From Pirellulales bacterium (GTDB lineage: Bacteria; Planctomycetota; Planctomycetia; Pirellulales; Thermoguttaceae), in NCBI GenBank assembly GCA_020846145.1, contig JADLEL010000133.1, positions 1 through 43,464 of the forward strand: a stretch of 43,464 nucleotides of DNA, in the 5' to 3' direction. A program made the position numbers and the translations under genes. This document shows, one piece after another, positions 1-8,608 of the stretch. A model generated the notes under the pieces. That model was not told the origin of the DNA. It made no database searches and worked only from the letters and a program-made list of their open reading frames with translations. Within the stretch, counting starts at the first letter, position 1, and each line of letters begins with the position of its first letter.

Positions 1-127
1 AAATGGGACTGTCCCCCTCGCGCCGCGGGAAGGGGACAGGTCCATGTTTTCGGCCTACCGTTTGTCCGCAAAATACGTCATTTTGCCGAAAAATGGACCA
101 GTCCCCGACCGGGGCGTGAACGCTTAC
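1..127 (+). mobile_element. MITE copy A (partial), IS66-type ends
   Basis: The window opens inside a dispersed element that recurs at 8609-8813, 18157-18361 and 29205-29373. This copy runs to its GTAAGCGTTCAC end (read on the minus strand at 116-127). It contains the shared inner palindrome GGGGACAGGTCCATG...ATGGACCAGTCCCC. The other end lies outside the window, so a target duplication cannot be tested. The bases after the end are aatattag. The terminal GTAA supplies the TAA stop codon of the small membrane protein that reads into it. Confidence 0.85.
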
Positions 128-423
128 AATATTAGTTTGACTGCATAATTTCGGAGTATCGATTCCACCCATTTCGGTCGCGCAATCGCCCAAACCAAAC
201 CGGTAACAGAAACGACGAACAAGCTGCTCAAGAGGATTTCAAAGTAGATGTAACCGAGCCATCCCAGAATAGTTGCCGGTTTATTTTGAGAAAAAAACAT
301 AGCATACAAAAATACCCCGGAAAAAGGCATAAAAAGCAAGCAAAAGAAAGCCAGCCCAATCCGCCCGAGGATGGATTGCGGCAATTTGATTTCTCGATTT
401 GCTTTTTCTTGGTGCGGTTGCAT
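124..423 (-). CDS. Small two-helix membrane protein, hypothetical
   Basis: A 99-residue protein with two clear hydrophobic segments (about residues 22-44 and 58-81), a basic N-terminus and a short basic tail after the second helix. No family is recognised. It is probably an integral inner-membrane protein. There is no Shine-Dalgarno sequence before the ATG at 423, so the start is uncertain. The stop codon TAA is formed by the terminal GTAA of the neighbouring MITE, with the last coding residues just before the element. The original protein may therefore have been longer and been truncated or re-terminated by the insertion. It stands alone, with no convincing partner gene nearby. Confidence 0.6.
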   Translation of the reverse strand: MQPHQEKANREIKLPQSILGRIGLAFFCLLFMPFSGVFLYAMFFSQNKPATILGWLGYIYFEILLSSLFVVSVTGLVWAIARPKWVESILRNYAVKLIL

Positions 424-673
424 GGAAGAGCATTCGCAGGTCTTCGTTTCTCAGTCTGGGCGAGAGAACGAGAATAGGGGCAAGGGGTTGGGGGGATTTC
501 ATTATGCCCGATTGAAGGAATGGCTGATAGCAAATCATGCTAGGAATTGGGGGGAATCCTGCCAAAGGGGGATGAGGATGAAGCCAGTCGCGGCGTACGT
601 CGGGGTAATTTGTTCTGAAAGGCGGTTTGCCGGCAAATTAAAGCAGATTTCATTATCGAAAAGCAAAAAAAAT

Positions 674-701
674 TTGCATTTTCGATTGACGCATGTATAA
701 T
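674..701 (+). promoter_or_regulatory. Sigma-70-type promoter of PEP-CTERM gene 1
   Basis: TTGCAT (674-679), 16 bp, then TATAAT (696-701) with TG immediately before the -10. The same TGCA-to-TATAATCG spacing is found before the neighbouring PEP-CTERM gene at 3061-3088, which supports a real promoter. Confidence 0.6.
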
Positions 702-780
702 CGCGGATTGAATTGCGGGCGTGTTTCGGGCGGTAAATACTTCGCCCCGCCCGCGGCGACACCTTTTCGCTTACCATCGC

Positions 781-857
781 GAGGCAGCGTTTAGCCGGGA
801 TCGCTCCGTTTCGGGTGCGGGAAAGTCCGCGGCGCATTGCAACCGGGAGTTACCGTC
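781..857 (+). promoter_or_regulatory. Conserved 5' leader, PEP-CTERM copy 1
   Basis: This begins GAGGCAGCG, 80 nt after the -10 box. About 70 of 80 positions, without gaps, match 3167-3246 upstream of the next PEP-CTERM gene. Possible hairpins are GGcAGCG with CGCTCC, CCG-TTT-CGG, and GCGGG-AAAG-TCCGC. Several differences between the copies fall in loops. It ends in GGGAG followed by an ATG at 858. It could be a structured regulatory RNA leader or simply part of a duplicated promoter-leader-signal cassette. Confidence 0.55.
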
Positions 858-971
858 ATGTCGCATCGCCGTTCTCGCGCGCACGCATCGTTTTCTCGTT
901 TACCGCGGCAGTTTGCGTTTTCTCTTTTCCGAGCCGCCACTTGTCTCATCGAACCTCGAGGAAGGGGTATC

Positions 972-3017
972 ATGCGTGGTTTAAGAACGCTCTCGGCGAT
1001 TTCGTCGATTCTCGCATTTACAGGGATTTCTTATGCGGAATCTTGGAAGTTCGTGTACTTCGCCGACACCCGCAGCAGCACGGACGTGAACACGACCGCC
1101 GTTGCCGAATTGGCCAACCGGGCCGTGGCCGAGGGGGCGAAATTCGTGCTGGTGGGCGGGGACCTTGCCCTTTCGGGGAGCGCGGCGAACTTTGCGCTCT
1201 GGAAAAGCACCATGGCGCCCGCGTACAATGCGGGCATCGGCGTTTATCCGGTGATCGGCAACCACGACGCGAACGACGTTACCGCGTTCATCAACGCCTT
1301 CGGCGCGGATTTGCCCGACAACGGTCCGGCGGGCGAGGTCAATCGAACCTTCGCCTTGACCTACAACAACGCTTTGGTCTTGGGGCTGGACGAATACGTC
1401 GGCACGTCGCATACGATCACGACCGCCAAGCAGGCCTGGATCACCCAGCAATTGCAACAGCGCGATCCGGCCGTCGCCCAACAGGTTTTCACCTTCGGGC
1501 ACGATCCGGCGTTCAAAGTGTATCACAGCGACTGCCTGGACGATAACGCGACCACGCGCAATACCTTCATCAACAGCCTGAAAATCGCCGGGGGGCGGAC
1601 CTATTTCTGCGGGCACGACCATTTCTACGATCATGCGCGGATCGACGACGGCGACGGCAATCCCAACAACGACGTGCATCAGTATGTTTCCGGGGCGGGC
1701 GGCGCGCCGTTTTACACAGGCTACAGCTATAACGGCGCGAATAGCCCCTTCACGCCCGTCAACGTGCTGCACGACGAAAACCGCTACGGTTACGTGTTGG
1801 TGGAGATCGACGGCCCCACCGCGAAGCTTACCTACAAGTACCGCACGGGCCCGAACGCCTATGTGGCCTCTACCGACGTATTTACCTACACGGCCGCCGC
1901 GCCCGCCACTTTGACCTGGGACGGCGGCGGCGGCGACGCCAACTGGAATACCGCGAACAACTGGAACCTCAATAATGTTCCCGCCGGCGGCAGCCCGCTG
2001 GTTTTTTCGGGTGCCACGCGGCAGACGACGATGAACAACAGCGACCTGATCCACGTGGGGCTCGTGAGTTTCAACAACGGGGGATTCGTTTGCAGCGGCA
2101 ATCCGCTGACCCTCGACGCCGGCATGACCAGCACCGGAAACAACACTTGGGGCATCTCCAGCACGCTCAACGCCCCGCAAACTTTCACGAGCAACGCCGC
2201 CGGCACGTTGACCGTAACGGGCGCGATCCATACCAACGGCAAGGATCTCGCGCTGGCCGGAGCGGGAAACCACGTTATTTCCGGGATCGTTAGCGGGACG
2301 GGGAACCTCGTCAAGTCCGGCGGCGGCAGATTGACTTTCAACGCCGCCAATGCCTACACCGGCATCACGACGGTTTCCGGCGGCACGCTGGCCTTGGGCA
2401 GCGCCGCTGCGCTGCAAAGCACACTCATCGTGTTGGCGTCGGAAACGTTATTCGACGTTTCGGCGAAGGCGGGCGGATTCGATCTGCCCGCCGGAAGCAC
2501 CCTCAAGGGAACCGGCGCGATCCTCGGCAATTTCATCGTGCATGGAACGCACGTCCCCGGGAGCACGCCGGGCGTGCAAACCGTGCTAGGGAACTATACG
2601 ATGGCGGGGAATCTGGTCTTGGAAATCGCGGGCGTCATCGCCGGCGCGGGCCACGACCAAGTGCGGTTGAGCGGTCCCGTCGTTTACAACGCCGCGCTCG
2701 GCGGCAATCTCTCCCTCGATTGGACCAATTTCGGCGGTTCCGCGGCCGATACCATGCTTTGGATCATCAAGAACGAGACCCCCGGCGCGTTGACGGGCGA
2801 GTTCGGAAATTACGGCAACCGTGCATCGCTTGGTGCGCATGATGGCAGGGACTGGCAGATCTGGTACGGCGCCGATTTCGCCACCGCCTCTCTCACCGGA
2901 GGCAACGACGTGGTCCTTGCGCCCGTCCCCGAACCTTCGACACTTTTGTTGCTCGGTCTTGGTATTGTTGGGTTTCTGTTCCGTGCCTGCCAACGCGAGA
3001 AAGAGGCGGCTCAATAA
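972..3017 (+). CDS. Secreted metallophosphoesterase with beta-strand repeats and PEP-CTERM anchor
   Basis: A 681-residue exported protein. Residues 1-22 are a signal peptide. Residues about 25-330 form a calcineurin-like phosphoesterase domain: ADTR (D32), GGDL (62-65), GNHD (96-99), and later GHDP and GHDH, the metal-binding set of that family. The remaining part is Ala/Gly/Thr-rich and includes an autotransporter-associated beta-strand repeat (TTVSGGTLALGSA). It ends in VPEPSTLLLLGLGIVG plus a basic tail, a typical PEP-CTERM exosortase signal, so the product should be processed at the cell envelope. The chosen start has a strong GAGGAAGGGG ribosome site. An in-frame ATG at 858 also follows GGGAG and would add 38 residues that resemble a decayed copy of the next gene's signal peptide. 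The physiological substrate is unknown. Confidence 0.88.
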   Translation: MRGLRTLSAISSILAFTGISYAESWKFVYFADTRSSTDVNTTAVAELANRAVAEGAKFVLVGGDLALSGSAANFALWKSTMAPAYNAGIGVYPVIGNHDANDVTAFINAFGADLPDNGPAGEVNRTFALTYNNALVLGLDEYVGTSHTITTAKQAWITQQLQQRDPAVAQQVFTFGHDPAFKVYHSDCLDDNATTRNTFINSLKIAGGRTYFCGHDHFYDHARIDDGDGNPNNDVHQYVSGAGGAPFYTGYSYNGANSPFTPVNVLHDENRYGYVLVEIDGPTAKLTYKYRTGPNAYVASTDVFTYTAAAPATLTWDGGGGDANWNTANNWNLNNVPAGGSPLVFSGATRQTTMNNSDLIHVGLVSFNNGGFVCSGNPLTLDAGMTSTGNNTWGISSTLNAPQTFTSNAAGTLTVTGAIHTNGKDLALAGAGNHVISGIVSGTGNLVKSGGGRLTFNAANAYTGITTVSGGTLALGSAAALQSTLIVLASETLFDVSAKAGGFDLPAGSTLKGTGAILGNFIVHGTHVPGSTPGVQTVLGNYTMAGNLVLEIAGVIAGAGHDQVRLSGPVVYNAALGGNLSLDWTNFGGSAADTMLWIIKNETPGALTGEFGNYGNRASLGAHDGRDWQIWYGADFATASLTGGNDVVLAPVPEPSTLLLLGLGIVGFLFRACQREKEAAQ

Positions 3018-3060
3018 AAACATCAGCGAATGGGAAAAGCAATTTTTTTCTGGAAAAATG

Positions 3061-3088
3061 ATGCAATTCAGTTTTCTGCCTTTATAAT
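3061..3088 (+). promoter_or_regulatory. Promoter of PEP-CTERM gene 2
   Basis: ATGCAA (3061-3066), 16 bp, TATAAT (3083-3088) followed by CG. The spacing and the TGCA/TATAATCG context are the same as in the promoter at 674-701. It lies just after the stop codon of the preceding PEP-CTERM gene. Confidence 0.5.
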
Positions 3089-3166
3089 CGTCATTTAATT
3101 CGCGGTCCGTTTCGTTGGGTGGATTATCGCCCCGGATCCGCGGCAGCACCCTCCACTAACCAGCAT

Positions 3167-3243
3167 GAGGCAGCGTTTTGCCGGGATCGCTCCGTTTCGG
3201 GTACGGGGAAATCCGCGGCGCAATGCCACCGGGAGTATCCACC
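3167..3243 (+). promoter_or_regulatory. Conserved 5' leader, PEP-CTERM copy 2
   Basis: The second copy of the leader at 781-857, starting GAGGCAGCG 79 nt after the -10 box. The hairpins CCG-TTT-CGG and CGGG-GAAA-TCCG are preserved. It leads directly into the GGGAG ribosome site and the ATG at 3244. Similarity to copy 1 continues for about 85 bp into the coding region, covering the signal peptide. Confidence 0.55.
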
Positions 3244-4542
3244 ATGTCGCGCCGCTTTTCTTGCGCAGGCGTCGTTTTCTTGCTTTTCGCCGCGTTTTGT
3301 TTTTTCACTCTGCCGAGCCGTTGTTTGGCCCATCGGACTTATACGTCGAATTGCGCGGACTGCCACGGCGATCCGACGCTGAAGACGACGCCGAGCAACG
3401 GCGGAACCTTGACCTTCGGCACGAACGGCTACACGTTGGTGGGCCAAAGTTCGACGGCCGCATTCACCATCCAAAACGACACCACGAAAAAGTCCGGCTT
3501 TAAGGGGAACTTTCCCGCCGCACCCGCGGGCAGCAAATTCACGCCGAATACCGCGTTAGCCATCAACGGCTATAATAACGCCGGAACCTACACCGGCCAT
3601 CTCACGCCCGGCTTGTCGGAATCGCGGACCTATACCTACACGCCCACGCAACGGGGCGTGAACACCACGACCGTATCTTTCACGCCCCTCGACGGATACG
3701 ACGGAACGCCGCCCACGGTAACGATCACCCTGCGGGGCCAAGGCGTGGCGCCGCTTGTGAACCTCGACGCCGGGCAAACCAATGCCGGCAACGTGCGACT
3801 CGGGACCAGCGGCACCGCCAAACTCACGGTGAAGAACCTCGGCGACGGGAATCGGTCGGGATTGGGATCCATCAGCAACCTGAACGGCAGCGTTCCGGCG
3901 GTTGCGGGCCTCTTCGCCGGTTCCGCCGCGAGTTTCAGCCTCGCCGATTTGGGGGCGCAAATCTATTCGTACGCTTTCACACCCACAAGTGCCGGACCGG
4001 CCACGGCGAATTTCAACGTTACGACCACGAACGGGAGCGCCGACGGCACGAACAAATCGCAAATCCTTCCCGTAGCGCTTTCCGGCACGGGCGTCGGCCC
4101 GACGTTTCAACCTTCGGTCGCCGCGGGGACGATCTTCGACTTCGGCGACGTGGCCGGCCAGAACGGGCAACGGGTATTGACCGTATCCAACGCCACGACC
4201 GACGCCGATTTCGGCGCGCTGACGAATCTGACCTTGCTCTCGTGCAACCTTAGCGGCCCCGACGCGGGCCTGTTCTCGCTGCCGAACTTCACTCCGGGCA
4301 TGTTGCTCGCGAAGAACGGCACGTTCGATCTGCAAATCCTCTTCGCGCCTTCGGGCGCGCCCGGTCTGCGTTCGGCCGCGCTGGAGTTGGTTACCGATCA
4401 GAATGCGGCGACGGGTACGCCGGGCGCGAGTTTTTCCTATCCCTTGACGGCCAATGTCGTGCCCGAACCGTCGGCGCTATTCCTCTTGGCAACGGCGCTT
4501 GGCGGTTTGGGATTGCTGCGGACGCGTCGCAGAGATCGCTAA
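3244..4542 (+). CDS. PEP-CTERM protein with CxxCH heme motif and choice-of-anchor-type repeats
   Basis: A 432-residue exported protein. The signal peptide covers residues 1-29. It is followed almost at once by CADCH (37-41), a single c-type heme attachment motif near the mature N-terminus. The rest consists of Thr/Gly-rich repeats of Ig-like or choice-of-anchor-D character (for example GTSGTAKLTVKNLGDG and FDFGDVAGQNGQRVLTVSN). It ends in VVPEPSALFLLATALGGLGLL plus RTRRRDR, a PEP-CTERM sorting signal. The start at 3244 has GGGAG upstream and gives the cleanest signal peptide. Whether heme is attached depends on a cytochrome c maturation system outside this window. The shared leader with the preceding gene suggests co-regulation. 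Confidence 0.85.
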   Translation: MSRRFSCAGVVFLLFAAFCFFTLPSRCLAHRTYTSNCADCHGDPTLKTTPSNGGTLTFGTNGYTLVGQSSTAAFTIQNDTTKKSGFKGNFPAAPAGSKFTPNTALAINGYNNAGTYTGHLTPGLSESRTYTYTPTQRGVNTTTVSFTPLDGYDGTPPTVTITLRGQGVAPLVNLDAGQTNAGNVRLGTSGTAKLTVKNLGDGNRSGLGSISNLNGSVPAVAGLFAGSAASFSLADLGAQIYSYAFTPTSAGPATANFNVTTTNGSADGTNKSQILPVALSGTGVGPTFQPSVAAGTIFDFGDVAGQNGQRVLTVSNATTDADFGALTNLTLLSCNLSGPDAGLFSLPNFTPGMLLAKNGTFDLQILFAPSGAPGLRSAALELVTDQNAATGTPGASFSYPLTANVVPEPSALFLLATALGGLGLLRTRRRDR

Positions 4543-6920
4543 TCCTTCTCTCGCACCTCGACGATTTGGGCGGGCTGACCCATTCGTTCGAGTCGGACCT
4601 TGATGGCTCCCTGCACCGTCATTCCTTCGCCGGCCAACGACGCATCGTCATCGACCGGCAATAGGGTGGTAAGTTTGCCCGTGGGGGCGGCGACCTTGAG
4701 CAGATAGCCGCCCTCGATGGGCAGCAACTCGGCTTGGTGCTTGGCTTCCGTATCCACTTTGTGCGGTCGGTAGATCGTTACGAACTCCATTTGCTTTTCC
4801 CTTCCGGCGGTTTTGGCGGTGAGGTGCCATTCCTTGAGCTTGATTCGCGGTCGGGGATCGGGATCGCAGACGTTGGTTTGATCGATGTCGAGTCGCCGCG
4901 GCGCCAGGAAGGCGATGTCGCAGGCGACGTCGCCGTTTCGGATGCGGATATTTTCCGGGTCGACGATATCGAACTTGTCGTTCGCGTGCAGCCGGAACTC
5001 GTAGGTCGAAGGCTCGGCGGCTTTTAGGCGGTCGTAGATGACCACGAGATCGGGCTTGACGAAGAGGATCGCCCGTTTGAACCGCTCGACCGGCGGCTCG
5101 TAAGACGCGCTCGCGTCGCCGATCGCGGCGTCGAACCGCGGCGTCGCGAGGAAGGCCGTGATGCGCCCTTGCGCTCGCACGGAGTTCTTTCTCTGGTCCG
5201 CGCCATTGACGGTGATGCAGTTGGTCGAGCGCGTGGACCACATCCATTGCGTGTGGTGCTCGCTGCCGTGCACGTCCCGCTGTCCCGAGTAGATCAAAAG
5301 CGGCTTGCCGAAGGCCCCGAGGAGGAACGAATTGTTGGCCTCGTGCCCGTGCGACTGCGTGCCGAAGGGGCTGGATTTGAAGACGACCTGCACGCCGTTC
5401 GCGGCGTCAGTGATGTTGTCGTTGAGATAGGCCTGGCCCGTGCCGGCGAAGAGCCGCGAGGCCGGCAGATCGTCGGGCGCTTTGGCTTCGACCTTCGGGA
5501 GTTGCCCGCGAACGAAGCCGATGTATCCCTCGGCCGCGACCGGTCCGCCGAGCCGTTCGACGTACCATTGCCAATAGGGATTTTGGGCCTGCGCCGCCAA
5601 AACGCTCATCAGCGGCAAAACGTCTTTGGGCGTGGCGCCTGCCGCAAGGTCGCCGAATCCGCCGTCATTCTTGCCCGGCGGCATCAGATACATGGGGTAA
5701 TAGCCGGTTTTCGAGAAAAAGGGCTTTTTGAAGGCATTGATGCCCATCGCCTCGCGCATGACGTCGGTCCACCAACTGAAGCGGGATTGATAGGCGTTCC
5801 AATAGGCCGCGCCTTCGTGCCAGCCGCCGTCCTCGTCGCTCCAAACGGGATAGACGTTGAAGAAGACGTTGGTGGCGAACCAGACCCAGTCCTCGGCCCC
5901 CTCGACTTCGCCGAGAAAGGCGATGCCGACTTCGCCCAGCTTGTGCCAAGCGCGATTGGAGTGGCTGGCGTAAGGCTGCCAGAGGTGCCGCGGGTAAAGA
6001 TGATCGTACATTTCGTCGCCGCGAATCTTCATCACCCGGCGGCAGACGTTCTTTTCCTCCTCGCCGAGCAGGTCGTTGACGAACGAGTAAGTCCGGGCGA
6101 AAAGGTAGTTGTAGGGCATGCCGGCTTCGTCGTTGTAGCGGTAGCCGGTGCTCCCCTTGGGGTCCCATTTGGCGCATTCGAGGAGGATTCGCTTGGCCTC
6201 CCGGCCGTATTTTTCCTGGCCGCCCAAGAGCCGGGTGAAAGCGAGGGTCGCCGCGCCGTTGAGAACCTCGACAGTATATGTGCGGTTTCCCCACCAGATA
6301 TGCCGCCACTCCTCGCTCTTTCTCACCGTGCCGGGCGGGTATAACGGCGGCTCCTTCGTCGAGGGCGGGTCGGCGAGAAGGCGTTCGCACTGCTTCACGA
6401 GTTCGAGGTACTTGTCCTGCAACTCTCCCCGCGCGAGTTCCCGCAGCCGGTCCAGATTCTCAGGGCGGAGGAAGAGCCGCGGATGCGTATCGGGGATTCG
6501 GGCGATCAGCTCTTCGCGGGTTGGCAGGGGCATCGGCACGGCGTCGGCCGAAATCGCGAAGCTCCGCGTCTTGCTCCAGCCGGTGCGGCGGTTTTCCTTA
6601 TCGGCGCCGCGATAACGCCAGACATAGCCGCCCGGGCCGAATGTTTTCGGGGGACAATGCACGTTGAAATCGATGTTTGCGGCCCGGTAAACGACCTCCG
6701 CGAAACCGGCATCCCGCGCGCACTCGATTTCCCATTTCAGCCCTTCCTGCGGCCGCCAGCTAAAGCTGGGCGGATCGGTCCGCGACACGTCTCCTTTATC
6801 GGGACGGTAGCCCCACGTCCCGGCTTCCGCGGGCTGCTCGTCCAATTCCGGCGTTTGCGCGGCGAGCGGGGAAATGAGCATCAGGGAATAAACGAGAATG
6901 CGAAGGTTCAATCGATTCAT
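4539..6920 (-). CDS. Secreted heparinase II/III-family polysaccharide lyase (DUF4962-like N-terminus)
   Basis: A 793-residue exported protein. The signal peptide ends near ...SPLAAQ (about residue 21). Residues about 25-110 carry a DUF4962-like module (WGYRPDKGDVSRTDPPSF). An alpha/alpha-toroid lyase region follows, with YNYLFARTYSFVNDLL, HSNRAWHKLGE and WHEGAAYW. The C-terminal beta-sandwich has SHGHEANNSFLL, typical of heparinase II/III proteins, which cleave uronate-containing polysaccharides by beta-elimination. The start at 6920 has AAGGAG about 10 nt upstream; an upstream extension is possible but lacks a signal peptide. It lies beside uronate catabolism genes, which fits a role in releasing unsaturated uronates. 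The exact polysaccharide cannot be told from the sequence. Its last bases overlap the end of the convergent PEP-CTERM gene by 4 bp. Confidence 0.85.
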   Translation of the reverse strand: MNRLNLRILVYSLMLISPLAAQTPELDEQPAEAGTWGYRPDKGDVSRTDPPSFSWRPQEGLKWEIECARDAGFAEVVYRAANIDFNVHCPPKTFGPGGYVWRYRGADKENRRTGWSKTRSFAISADAVPMPLPTREELIARIPDTHPRLFLRPENLDRLRELARGELQDKYLELVKQCERLLADPPSTKEPPLYPPGTVRKSEEWRHIWWGNRTYTVEVLNGAATLAFTRLLGGQEKYGREAKRILLECAKWDPKGSTGYRYNDEAGMPYNYLFARTYSFVNDLLGEEEKNVCRRVMKIRGDEMYDHLYPRHLWQPYASHSNRAWHKLGEVGIAFLGEVEGAEDWVWFATNVFFNVYPVWSDEDGGWHEGAAYWNAYQSRFSWWTDVMREAMGINAFKKPFFSKTGYYPMYLMPPGKNDGGFGDLAAGATPKDVLPLMSVLAAQAQNPYWQWYVERLGGPVAAEGYIGFVRGQLPKVEAKAPDDLPASRLFAGTGQAYLNDNITDAANGVQVVFKSSPFGTQSHGHEANNSFLLGAFGKPLLIYSGQRDVHGSEHHTQWMWSTRSTNCITVNGADQRKNSVRAQGRITAFLATPRFDAAIGDASASYEPPVERFKRAILFVKPDLVVIYDRLKAAEPSTYEFRLHANDKFDIVDPENIRIRNGDVACDIAFLAPRRLDIDQTNVCDPDPRPRIKLKEWHLTAKTAGREKQMEFVTIYRPHKVDTEAKHQAELLPIEGGYLLKVAAPTGKLTTLLPVDDDASLAGEGMTVQGAIKVRLERMGQPAQIVEVREKD

Positions 6921-7025
6921 TTTCGGGCGGCTCCTTGCGCAGGGCGTCGGTAACATGCCGCCGCATCCTCCCCTGGAAAGAACGTGGATATCCGGCAGTG
7001 GAGGAAGTGCGACTTGGGGGGGCAT

Positions 7026-7147
7026 CAGGAGAACTGCAAAGTTGCATGAATCGGGAGGCCAGATATTCCTTTCTTCCGCGAACCGCGACCACTGGTCGGG
7101 CTTTCCAACGTGTCCTCGCGTGAAAAGATGAGTTTGCAGTACTCCTG
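7026..7147. mobile_element. 122-bp MITE-like element with 10-bp target duplication
   Basis: The ends are CAGGAGAACTGCAAA (7026-7040) and the inverted TTTGCAGTACTCCTG (7133-7147), 14 of 15 bases complementary. The element is flanked by an exact 10-bp direct repeat GGGGGGGCAT at 7016-7025 and 7148-7157, as expected for a target-site duplication. There is no coding capacity inside. It sits in the 300-bp gap upstream of the lyase gene. The parent insertion sequence is not identified. Confidence 0.7.
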
Positions 7148-7220
7148 GGGGGGGCATGACGGGGAGGACTATCGGGCAGTTTAACCTTTCGGCGCCGTCT
7201 CCGCAAGCAAACGAAAGCCA

Positions 7221-8525
7221 CTATTCCGCCGCGTGGTTGGAGGGTGGGGAATCGAGGGCCTCCTTGCCGATGTTTTCGCCGGCGACGATGCGGCCGATGT
7301 CGAACAGGTATTGTTGCCGCCCGTTGCCGCCGTGCGGCGAATCGACGACCACCATCTTGCCGTCATTGCTCAGCCGCGGATGCAGATCGCAGCGCCATTC
7401 GCCCGCGTACTGCTTGGGCGCGGGGAATTTTCCGAGGATGAACGCGCGGCCGGTGGGTAAATGAAACAGATAAAGAATTTGCTCCCGTTTGGGGCCTTGC
7501 GGATAGGTGTCGGTTACGAGCCACCGGTTGTTCGTGCCGGGGATGTACGACTCGTGCCCGTTGGGTGCGATCCAAAGCGTTTCTTTCGGCGTTCCGGAAC
7601 CGTCGTCTTTATAGAGTTTATAATCCCCGAGTCCCCAAAAGAGCACGTGTTCGGAATCGCGCCACACCCAATGCGATGCGCCGCGTGCCGAGAGCAAACG
7701 CAGGTCGCTGCCGTCGCCGGCGGCGGTGAAGACGCGAGTCGGCTGGCCTCGAGCTCCGCCCACCCAGCGATCGAACATCAAGAAGCGTTTACCGTCGGGA
7801 CTCCATTCCAAGTGGTTGACGTAATGCTTGTCCTTGGGTTGCGCTTCGGGATAGGGGATTTTTGCGAGTTGCGCGACGGTGACGATGAGTTTCGTCTCGC
7901 CCGTCTCCATATCCATCGACCAAATGCCGGTATTCTCGGGCGTTAAAACTTCGCGATTGGGATCGGGGATTGCCGCGTAGCCGTAGCCCGCGCGGATGTC
8001 GAAAATCCGGCGGAAGTCCGCACAAACCGCGCGCTTCCCATCGTCCGCGACGTCCTCGATGGCCATCGGCAAGGTGCGGAGCTTGCGCGTTTTCACGTCG
8101 AGCACTCGGCAGACGTAACGGCCGCTTTCGAAATCGTTGAAGAGGATTTCGCTTTCCGAACCGGGACGCCATTGCAACATGCAGCCTTGCTGCCAGGACC
8201 AGGCGCGGCTTCGGCCAAGTTCGATCCAGCGGTCGCGGTCGGCCAAATCGACCATGCCGATCTTGACGGCTTCTTCCGGCTTGGGCAGCCGATGCTCGAA
8301 ATCGACCTCGGCGGCCAGTAGATACCTGCCCGTGGGATCGAACTGATGTTTGTTGTAGTAACCGAACCAATGAAACTTCGGCCCGCGCGTCACGGCGCGG
8401 ACTTTCAGCAGCGCGGAATTCACCGGCGGTTGGTTGAGCAAATCCGGAGTTGGCGGCGCCGCCTGGAGGAAGCCGGAGAACAGGAGTCCAAAGCAGACCG
8501 CGAAGTCGAAAGCGGGGATTTTCAT
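7221..8525 (-). CDS. Secreted beta-propeller protein (PD40/TolB-like)
   Basis: A 434-residue protein with a signal peptide (residues 1-23, cleavage after LQAA). It has propeller-blade motifs such as HWFGYYNKHQFDPTGRYLL, HLEWSPDGKRFLMFDRW and HPRLSNDGKMVVVDSPHGG, which resemble the TolB-like and oligogalacturonate-lyase-like propellers. Related proteins sit beside polysaccharide lyases in planctomycetes and Bacteroidetes, but their activity is not established to my knowledge. The start at 8525 is chosen for the signal peptide. There is no good ribosome site, and an upstream in-frame ATG at 8585 lies too close to AT-rich promoter-like sequence. It probably acts with the adjacent heparinase-like lyase, but the 122-bp MITE-like element now lies between them. 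Confidence 0.75.
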   Translation of the reverse strand: MKIPAFDFAVCFGLLFSGFLQAAPPTPDLLNQPPVNSALLKVRAVTRGPKFHWFGYYNKHQFDPTGRYLLAAEVDFEHRLPKPEEAVKIGMVDLADRDRWIELGRSRAWSWQQGCMLQWRPGSESEILFNDFESGRYVCRVLDVKTRKLRTLPMAIEDVADDGKRAVCADFRRIFDIRAGYGYAAIPDPNREVLTPENTGIWSMDMETGETKLIVTVAQLAKIPYPEAQPKDKHYVNHLEWSPDGKRFLMFDRWVGGARGQPTRVFTAAGDGSDLRLLSARGASHWVWRDSEHVLFWGLGDYKLYKDDGSGTPKETLWIAPNGHESYIPGTNNRWLVTDTYPQGPKREQILYLFHLPTGRAFILGKFPAPKQYAGEWRCDLHPRLSNDGKMVVVDSPHGGNGRQQYLFDIGRIVAGENIGKEALDSPPSNHAAE

Positions 8526-8608
8526 GGCGCGTGGAAAATGCAAGGCGATGAAAGAAATTATCGAACGGATAACGTCAGCGGGCACCCATCAGTATAGCAA
8601 GAATAATC

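Noticed and set aside
781..857. c-di-GMP-I riboswitch or other known riboswitch
   Set aside because: GGcAGCG..GCC recalls part of the class I fold, but the GGGCAAACC and GACGCAAAGCC core blocks are missing in copies 1 and 2.
981..2417. Long open frame antisense to the metallophosphoesterase gene
   Set aside because: It is an Arg/Val/Gly-rich shadow of a high-GC gene in the opposite frame, with no family features.
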